DNA of 64,000 nt, taken from Gracilimonas sp034520725. GTDB taxonomy: Bacteria > Bacteroidota > Rhodothermia > Balneolales > Balneolaceae. The stretch is from the NCBI GenBank assembly GCA_034520725.1, contig JAXHNH010000011.1:124001-188000 (forward strand), given 5' to 3'. The number at the start of each line of letters is the position of its first letter. Position 1 is the stretch's first letter. Made by a program: the position numbers and the translations under genes. Shown here piece after piece: positions 57,383 to 64,000 of the stretch. The notes beneath the pieces were generated by a model. The model worked only from the letters and a program-made list of their open reading frames with translations, made no database searches and was not told the origin of the DNA.

Positions 57383-57408
57383 TAACCGACAATATTTAGG
57401 ATAGTATT

Positions 57409-58483
57409 ATGAAAAAATTAAATCTATTTACACTAATGATCGTTGGTCTGATTGCATTTGCTTCTTGTGAAGAAGCAAATGTCGGACCGACGTTGAACAC
57501 GAGCATTGAACCTCCAACTTTCACAAGCTCTCTGTCAGGTCAGGCTTTTGTACTGACTGAGGAGAATGCTGAAGAAGAAGCCTTTGAGCTTTCATGGATA
57601 GAGCCGGGTTTAGGGTTCAAAAACACAGATCAACTATACTGTTGAAATGGCTGAATCAGGTACTGATTTTGCTGAACCGGCTACCCTGGTACAAACTAAT
57701 GCTACCTCGGTATCGATGACCGTTGGTGAGCTAAACAACAAGATGCTTGCTGCAGGCTTTCCATCCAATGTTGAAAACGACATTGATGTGAGAGTAAAAG
57801 CTGTGATCAATGATGATGTTGAGGATATGTACTCGGATCCAATGAGTATCATGATAACTCCATATTATGTGGATGTTTCTTATCCACAGATCTACGTACC
57901 GGGCAGTTATCAAAGTGCCAGTGGTTACACCAACGATTGGTCACCTGCTGATGCTCCTCCATTATTCTCAGCAAACAGCGATGATGTTTACGAAGGTTAT
58001 GTTTACATGGCCAACGGTTCAAACCTATTTAAGTTTACACCGGCAGAACGCAACTGGTATGACATAGTGGAGCGTGATGGGGCACGAGTCGGCACGCTCG
58101 AACCCGCGGTCCAGCAACATGGACACTGAGCAGACTGCGCAGGATATTACAAAATGAATGTAGATATCAACGATCTGACCTACTCCATAACAAATACAAC
58201 ATGGGGCTTAATAGGTAGTGCTACTCCGGACGAGTGGAATTCCGATCAGGATATGACCTACGACCCGGTTGAAAAAGTATGGACCATTACTCTAACTCTG
58301 ACCGCAGGCGAGATCAAATTTAGGGCTAATAATGCCTGGGATCTCAACTATGGTGATGATGAAGGGGATGGTTTCCTCGAAGAAAATAGTGATACAAACA
58401 TTCAGGTAGCTTCAGGTGGTAACTATACAGTAACCCTTGATCTGAGTGATTATCCATACTCTTACAGTTTAGAGCAAAATTAA
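57409..58483 (+). CDS. SusE-like starch-binding lipoprotein (frameshifted)
   Basis: About 358 residues after joining. Lipobox IGLIAFASC, a SusE-type N-terminal Ig-like domain (FVLTEENAEEEAFELSW), then two tandem binding domains: one with YVPGSYQSASGYTNDW and KFTPAERNW, and one with NTTWGLIGSATPDEWNSDQD and TLTAGEIKFRANNAWDLNYG. This is the SusE/SusF plan, which binds starch at the cell surface. Frame changes near 57620 and in 58085-58150. Confidence 0.87.
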
Positions 58484-58491
58484 GCTAATTA

Positions 58492-58530
58492 ATCAATGGA
58501 GACTGCTAAAACAGGCAGTCTCTTATTGAT
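58492..58530. terminator. Terminator after the susCDE-like operon
   Basis: GAGACTGC / GCAGTCTC stem with an eight-base loop, extended by ATCAAT / ATTGAT. Only a weak T run follows (TCTTATT), so efficiency is uncertain. Confidence 0.65.
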
Positions 58531-58606
58531 ACTTCTTTAACAATTTTAGATATAAAATTTTGATTCAGGCTGTGAAAGGTCTGTCTCATATCAAAAACTA
58601 AAAGAT

Positions 58607-59620
58607 TTGGCAGCAACTATATACGATATCGCAAAAAAGGCCGGAGTAAGTATTGCAACGGTATCCCGCGTTTTCAACAACAGCGGGAAAGTATCGGATA
58701 AAGCTCGGGATAAAGTGCTGAGTGTTGCCAACGAAGTGGGATATCATCCACAGGCTTTTGCACAGGGATTAGCCAGCCGCAAAAATAATACGATCATGGT
58801 TGTGGTCCCCGTAATATCCAATTACTTCTTCATGGAGATATTGGGAGGCATACAGGATAAGCTGAGTGAAAAGAATTATGAACTCAGTATTTTTAACATC
58901 TCACCTAACAAAGACCTGAAAAAACAAGTGGAGCACGTTCTAAAACGTCGTTCAGCTGAAGGTTATATGTTCATTTCGGTTCACTTAAAAGATAAGGACT
59001 GGAAGAGCCTTCAGAAATATAATGTGCCCATAACTTTGGTTGATGAGTATTTTGAAGGATTTGATTCTGTTAGTGTGGATAACTGTCAGGGGGCATACAG
59101 AGCCGTAAAAGCATTGATAGATTGTGGCTACCAACATATTGCCATGTTGGGCGCTCTTGAAACATCCAAACCTATCCGGGACCGACTTGAGGGATACAAA
59201 AAAGCGCTTGAAGAAGCCGGTATTGAATACGACGAAGATTTATTCGTCACCGGTGATTTAAGCAACAGGGATGGTTTTACAGAACGTGCCGGATTTGAGG
59301 CCATGAAAAAGATCCTCGAGATGGATCCAATGCCGGATGCCTGCTTCTGCTCATCCGATATACAGGCAGTAGGAGCCTTAAAAGCCATGCAGGATGCCGG
59401 TAAGCATTTACCTATTATCGGATATGACGACATCGAACTGGCTGAATATATGGGGCTTTCTACCATACGTCAGCCAATGAGAGAAATGGGATTTTATGCC
59501 ACGCAGAACTTGATAGACCGCATGAATAACCCCGCAAAAGCCGTTTCACAAACAATTTATACACCTAAACTAATTTCACGCAATTCAACTGCTTTAAATG
59601 GCAGTAAAGTGAAAGCCTGA
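58607..59620 (+). CDS. LacI-family transcriptional regulator
   Basis: A 337-residue repressor with TTG start. HTH TIYDIAKKAGVSIATVSRVF (residues 4-23) and hinge region PQAFAQGLASRK precede a periplasmic-binding-like ligand domain (NNTIMVVVPVISN, SVDNCQGAYRAVKALID, PIIGYDDIELAEYM). It sits between susE and the amylase gene and likely binds the operators at 52107 and 52322, with maltose or a maltodextrin as inducer; the ligand is inferred. Confidence 0.93.
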   Translation: MAATIYDIAKKAGVSIATVSRVFNNSGKVSDKARDKVLSVANEVGYHPQAFAQGLASRKNNTIMVVVPVISNYFFMEILGGIQDKLSEKNYELSIFNISPNKDLKKQVEHVLKRRSAEGYMFISVHLKDKDWKSLQKYNVPITLVDEYFEGFDSVSVDNCQGAYRAVKALIDCGYQHIAMLGALETSKPIRDRLEGYKKALEEAGIEYDEDLFVTGDLSNRDGFTERAGFEAMKKILEMDPMPDACFCSSDIQAVGALKAMQDAGKHLPIIGYDDIELAEYMGLSTIRQPMREMGFYATQNLIDRMNNPAKAVSQTIYTPKLISRNSTALNGSKVKA

Positions 59621-59632
59621 TCCCATTACATT

Positions 59633-62598
59633 ATGAAGAAATTTAAAACGTTCATTCTTACCATTGCAATCAGCTTAATTGCATTTCTGGCTTCTGCTCA
59701 GATTATTGTTACTGACCCTGCATTCCCTTCTGAATCACAGTCGGTGACCATAACCTATGATGCAACGGAAGGAAATGGGGGGCTGGAAGGATTCACGGGT
59801 GATGTATATTTGCATACCGGAGTGATCACGAACAACAGTACAAGCAGCAGTGACTGGAAGTACGTAAAGTTTGACTGGACCGTAAATGATGCATCCGTTA
59901 AAGCAACTTCACTCGGAAATAATAAGTGGGAGTTCACCTTCTCACCCAATGTCCGTGATTTCTTTGGAGTTTCAGATCCCAGTGAAGAAATAGAACAGAT
60001 CGCTATTGTTTTTAAAGGGGTCGAAAACGGTACGATAGTAGCAGAAGGCAAGGATACAGGCAATGCTGATATTTTTGTAGATCTGTACAGTGCTGAAACA
60101 AATGCCCAGTTTATATCACCAAGTGAAGATTTTGAGATATTGGAAGAAGGAAATTCCATCGAAATAGTAGGTATAGGTACCGTGAGTGAGGGTACCCTGT
60201 CTCTTAGACTTCAGAAAGAGGGAACAGAAATTGCTAGTACCACTGAAGATACGCTACGATATACCTTTACTCCGGTCACAGGTGAAAACGATGTCAATTT
60301 CTCACTGATCGCTGACAACGGGCAAAATGCTGCTGACACAGCCTCCGCGTTCATCACGATTCGCGATAATGTGGGAGAGACGGCGGCCAGGCCTTCAGGA
60401 CTTGAGGATGGTATTACTCTATCATCCAATGCGGTGAGCTTGTCACTTTTTGCTCCAAACAAAGAGTATGTCTATGTGATCGGTGATTTCAATGACTGGA
60501 CTCCAAGTTCAGAATATCTGATGAACAAAGAAACAGCAGGGGCAGACAGCTCGTGGTTTTGGCTAGAAAATATCAGCTTAACTTCCGGTGAAGAATATGC
60601 TTTTCAATATTTGGTGGATGGCGAGATCCGAATTGCAGACCCTTATTCCAGTCAGATCCTGGATCCATTTAACGACCAATACATACCTGAGACCACCTAT
60701 CCAAACCTGAAGCCTTATCCACAGGATAAAACCAGTGGATGGGTTAGTTTGGTTCGCCCCGGAATCCCTGAATTTAACTGGGAGGCTACGAACTATCAGC
60801 GGCCTGAGAAAACCGAACTTGTAGTATATGAACTGCTGATCCGTGATTTTGTGGCAGCACAAAATTTTGAGACACTTACCGATACCCTGGATTATCTTGA
60901 GAATCTTGGAGTGAATGCCATTGAGCTGATGCCGGTCAGCGAGTTTGACGGGAACTTAAGCTGGGGATACAATCCAAGTTTCCATCTGGCTCTGGATAAA
61001 TATTACGGTACGCCGGAAGCTTTTAAGCGGTTTGTGGATGAGGCTCATAAAAGGGATATGGCCGTTATTTTGGATGTGGTTATGAACCATGCAACCGGGG
61101 CAAGTTCGTTATATAGACTGTATGATTAAGGATTAAATCCTTATTTCAATCCAACCGCAACTCATGCTTATAATGTTTTTAATGACTTTGATCACTCTTA
61201 TTCTGGTACCCGTTATTATACTAAAAGAATGATCGAGCACTGGATCGGCGAATATAACATTGATGGGTTTCGCTGGGATCTTACCAAGGGATTTACACAA
61301 AACTGTACGCCAACGGATGAAGCATGTACGGACAGTTATCAACAGGACAGAGTTGATGTATTGAAGAAATATGCAGATTACCAATGGGCTGTTGATAATG
61401 CTGGCCTGAAACTGATTTCTATGTGATCTTTGAACATCTTGGCAGGTGAAGAGTGAAGAAGCCGAGTGGGCTAATTATCGCCTGAATGAAGGCAAAGGCA
61501 TTATGCTATGGGGTAATATGAACCGACGCATATAATGAAGCATCAATGGGATTCACGATAGTTCAAATTTAGATGGATGTGCTCTCAGAAATCAGTGAGT
61601 TTTCAGGCACGCCATTTGGTTGGTTATATGGAAAGTCATGATGAACGAGTGGATGATGTTCAAGAATCTTAATTTGGAGCCTGTTAAATTTCCGATGGAG
61701 GAAGTGGTTGTGAAACTGATCCGGTAATTATAACATAAGAGATTTAACTACTGCTTTAGACAGACAAAAGATTGCAGGGGCCTTCTTTTTTACTTTGCCA
61801 GGTCCAAAAATGATCTGGCAATTTGGAGAGTTGGGGTATGGCGGAGGCCCGGAAGAGTGTCTGAAACCAGGAAATGGAACTAATGGAGACTGCCTTGTTT
61901 CAATCCAGATCGTGTGAACGCGAAACCTATTCGCTGGGAATATTATGAGGATCCAGACCGCAGAAAACTATACAAAACCTGGAGTGCTCTGCTACACTTA
62001 AGACATTCACAGTCCGGCGTTTACCGCTCCCGATGATGCAACCTATGATCTGAGCAGTACCGTAAAAAGAATTACCCTGGAACATACTGATACAAATACC
62101 GATGTGGTGATTGCCGGTAACTTTGGTATTGAAGAAACGAATATCACATTGGATTATACACAGAACGGCACCTGGTACGATTATTTTGATGCCTCTACAG
62201 TAGATGTCACTAATCTTCAGAGAAGCTTAATCTTACGTCCGGGTGAATTCAGAATCTATACCACCAAGGAATTTGTAGCTCCGGATGGGGGACTTGTCGT
62301 TTCCAATGAGAATCCCAGCGGTGAAGGTGTTCCTCAGAAATTCCGACTTGGTCAAAACTATCCTAACCCTTTTAATCCAACGACATCATTTACCTATGAT
62401 GTGGCTCGGGCATCAGATGTTAAACTTGAGGTATTTGATATGCTTGGAAGAAAGGTTACAGAGCTGGTTAATGAACGAAAAGCTGCGGGTACTTATACTA
62501 TTTCATTTGATGCCAGTGCATTAAGCAGTGGCATGTATATCTACCGATTACAGGCAGCAGATGCAGTCCTTACCAAGAAAATGACGCTGATCAAATAA
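59633..62598 (+). CDS. GH13 alpha-amylase with N-terminal E-set domains and T9SS sorting domain (heavily frameshifted)
   Basis: Signal peptide LIAFLASAQ, beta domains to about residue 240, a CBM48-like domain (VYVIGDFNDWTPSSEYL), then a GH13 barrel: region I DVVMNHATG, region II GFRWDLT (nucleophile Asp, about 61268-61285), region III IFEHLG (acid/base Glu at 61432) and region IV ESHDER (about 61632). The C-terminus has QNYPNPFNPTT and KKMTLIK of a type IX sorting domain. From 61129 to 62100 at least five frame changes are needed, yet all catalytic motifs persist. Secreted starch-degrading enzyme, 12 bases after the LacI gene. Confidence 0.87.
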
Positions 62599-62610
62599 CC
62601 AGGATATAAA

Positions 62611-64000
62611 ATGACATCAGGATTTAAAAGACTATCACATATACTCTTAGTCACGCTAGTTCTTGCGGGTTGCACGTCACCAATTGATGTTCCCCGCGAA
62701 TCAGAGATCATTGGATTGGCTTCTCCGATCACGCTGCAGCAGGATACTACTGAAATTGTTACCGCCGATTATTTTAAATCTCACTCACTCATCGATTCAA
62801 TTCAGGCTCCAACCGGTGTGGAGGCGAAAATAAGCAATAACAATTCTGTTATCTCACTGATCGGTTCAATCGAAAAACCCCTGGACGTACTTACGATTTG
62901 GGCCGATGGATATACCTACGACCTGCTTCTAAAGTCATCGAGTAAGAAATCGATTACTATCACTTTTGATCCCGCCGGAGATAATGTGTCGTCTGTCAAG
63001 CTTAAAGGAGAAATGAATAACTGGAATCCCAACGCAGCCATCCTTGAAAAAAATGTTGATGTTTGGGAGACAAGCATGATCGTCAATGAAGGTGTTTATC
63101 AGTATGTATTTGTTGTGGATGGGGAAGAAATGCCTGATCCTGATAATCCTAACACGGTTTCAAACGGAATGGGTGGAACGAACTCGGTTCTGACAGTAGG
63201 CAATCCTGATACTGAAAAGCTGTACCTGGATACCTATGATCATTCGGGACCTTCTGTCTATTTAAAAAGTGAAGCCGCTGAAAACACGATCGTATTCTGG
63301 GAGAATCATCAGCTTGATACCAAGTTTCAGGATGGTATTATAAGTTTTGAGATCCCGTCAAATGCAAGGATCATGGACCGTTCACATATCAGAGCCTGGA
63401 CCTTTGATAAGGGTGGAAGAGTATCAAATGATGTTCTTATTCCGCTTAGCAGTGGGTGGGTGGTTGAGTCAACAAATGACCTTACACGAAAGGACAATCA
63501 CAACTGGAACATGTACTTTGTTTTGATCGATAGGTTTAAAGATGGTAATCCATCCAACACCAAGAAAGTAGATGATCCTGATATTCACCCTAAAGCAAAC
63601 TATTACGGTGGGGATTTTGCCGGGATCACTCAAAAGATCGAAGATGGTTATTTTGAAAGCATTGGGGTAAATACACTTTGGTTATCACCGATCACCCTGA
63701 ATCCTGAAGGAGCATATGGACTATGGGATCGAGGGGGAGTCACTACAAAATTTTCAGGCTACCATGGATACTGGCCAATATCTTCTTCAAAATTGGATTA
63801 CCGGTTTGGTACCGAAGATGAATTCAGAAAACTACTTGACGTGGCTCATCAAAATGGCATGAGTGTGATACTCGATTACGTTGCAAATCACGTGCATGAA
63901 GAACATCCTGTGTATCAGAAAAATCCGGATTGGGCTACCAATTTATATCTGCCTGATGGTACTCTGAATACCGAGAAATGGGATGAGTATCGCCTTACTA
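62611..64000 (+). CDS. GH13 family lipoprotein, 3' partial
   Basis: An open frame of 463 codons from ATG at 62611 to the window end with no stop. Lipobox LVTLVLAGC. A beta domain, a CBM48/E-set-like domain (KLKGEMNNWNPNAAI, VYQYVFVVDGEEMPDPDNP), a further linker domain and then the GH13 barrel: WNMYFVLIDRFKDGNPSN, FESIGVNTLWLSPI and region I VILDYVANHVH. Layout resembles surface neopullulanase/alpha-amylase (SusG/SusA-like) lipoproteins. It follows the T9SS amylase by 12 bases. Catalytic regions II-IV lie beyond the window. Confidence 0.9.
   Translation, partial: MTSGFKRLSHILLVTLVLAGCTSPIDVPRESEIIGLASPITLQQDTTEIVTADYFKSHSLIDSIQAPTGVEAKISNNNSVISLIGSIEKPLDVLTIWADGYTYDLLLKSSSKKSITITFDPAGDNVSSVKLKGEMNNWNPNAAILEKNVDVWETSMIVNEGVYQYVFVVDGEEMPDPDNPNTVSNGMGGTNSVLTVGNPDTEKLYLDTYDHSGPSVYLKSEAAENTIVFWENHQLDTKFQDGIISFEIPSNARIMDRSHIRAWTFDKGGRVSNDVLIPLSSGWVVESTNDLTRKDNHNWNMYFVLIDRFKDGNPSNTKKVDDPDIHPKANYYGGDFAGITQKIEDGYFESIGVNTLWLSPITLNPEGAYGLWDRGGVTTKFSGYHGYWPISSSKLDYRFGTEDEFRKLLDVAHQNGMSVILDYVANHVHEEHPVYQKNPDWATNLYLPDGTLNTEKWDEYRLT

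Overview
The window looks like a chromosomal segment of a marine or saline heterotroph of the Bacteroidota / Balneolota / Rhodothermota side of the tree. Evidence seen: a SusC-SusD-SusE triad, secreted proteins ending in a T9SS-type sorting domain with the NYPNPFNPTT form (common in Balneolota, Ignavibacteria and relatives), many lipoprotein signal peptides, and a promoter of the TTTG / TAnnTTTG kind in front of the single tRNA gene. Genus cannot be fixed from the sequence alone.

Region 1 (1-22400) is a beta-glucan, most likely laminarin, utilisation operon on the + strand. It holds a glycoside hydrolase domain fused to an outer-membrane-type beta-barrel (5' end outside the window), a multi-domain glucan-binding-like lipoprotein, a GH16 laminarinase lipoprotein, a large beta-1,3-glucan phosphorylase-type enzyme (GH149-like), a GH17 lipoprotein, a GH30 lipoprotein, a GPH-family sugar symporter fused to a GH17 domain, two stand-alone GH17 proteins without signal peptides, and a T9SS-exported carbohydrate-binding protein. 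A terminator follows. Next come a membrane-bound propeller / Y_Y_Y / LuxR-HTH regulator and a thioredoxin-fold protein. The inferred flow is surface attack on glucan, import of oligosaccharides, and cytoplasmic hydrolysis plus phosphorolysis to glucose-1-phosphate.

Region 2 (22800-32500) is a conserved housekeeping block on the - strand, read thrS-infC-rpmI-rplT, terminator, pheS-pheT-zapB-like-zapA-ymdB-lolD-TPR protein. infC appears to use an ATC start. Region 3 (32660-42360) has a four-PAS histidine kinase, tRNA-Val(GAC), a four-helix-bundle (S23-like) gene sitting exactly between two copies of a hairpin-rich repeat block, nusB, a PPP-type phosphatase, ychF, add and polA.

Region 4 (42360-52100) is looser: intergenic palindromic repeats of a second family, a 6-bladed propeller lipoprotein, a ketoacyl synthase III-like gene, an unrecognised lipoprotein, a carotenoid-isomerase-like flavoprotein, two overlapping rhomboid proteases and ispG. 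Region 5 (52100-64000) is an alpha-glucan (starch/maltodextrin) locus: two LacI-type operators, SusC, SusD with a SusE/F-like insertion, SusE-like protein, a LacI regulator and two GH13 enzymes, the last one cut by the window end.

Genes at 1-4.8 kb, 42.8-46 kb and 53.5-62 kb carry many frameshifts although every reading frame keeps good family sequence and catalytic motifs, whereas 5.7-42 kb has almost none. This pattern looks more like uncorrected indels in the assembly than gene decay; these genes are therefore annotated as single loci with the break points stated.
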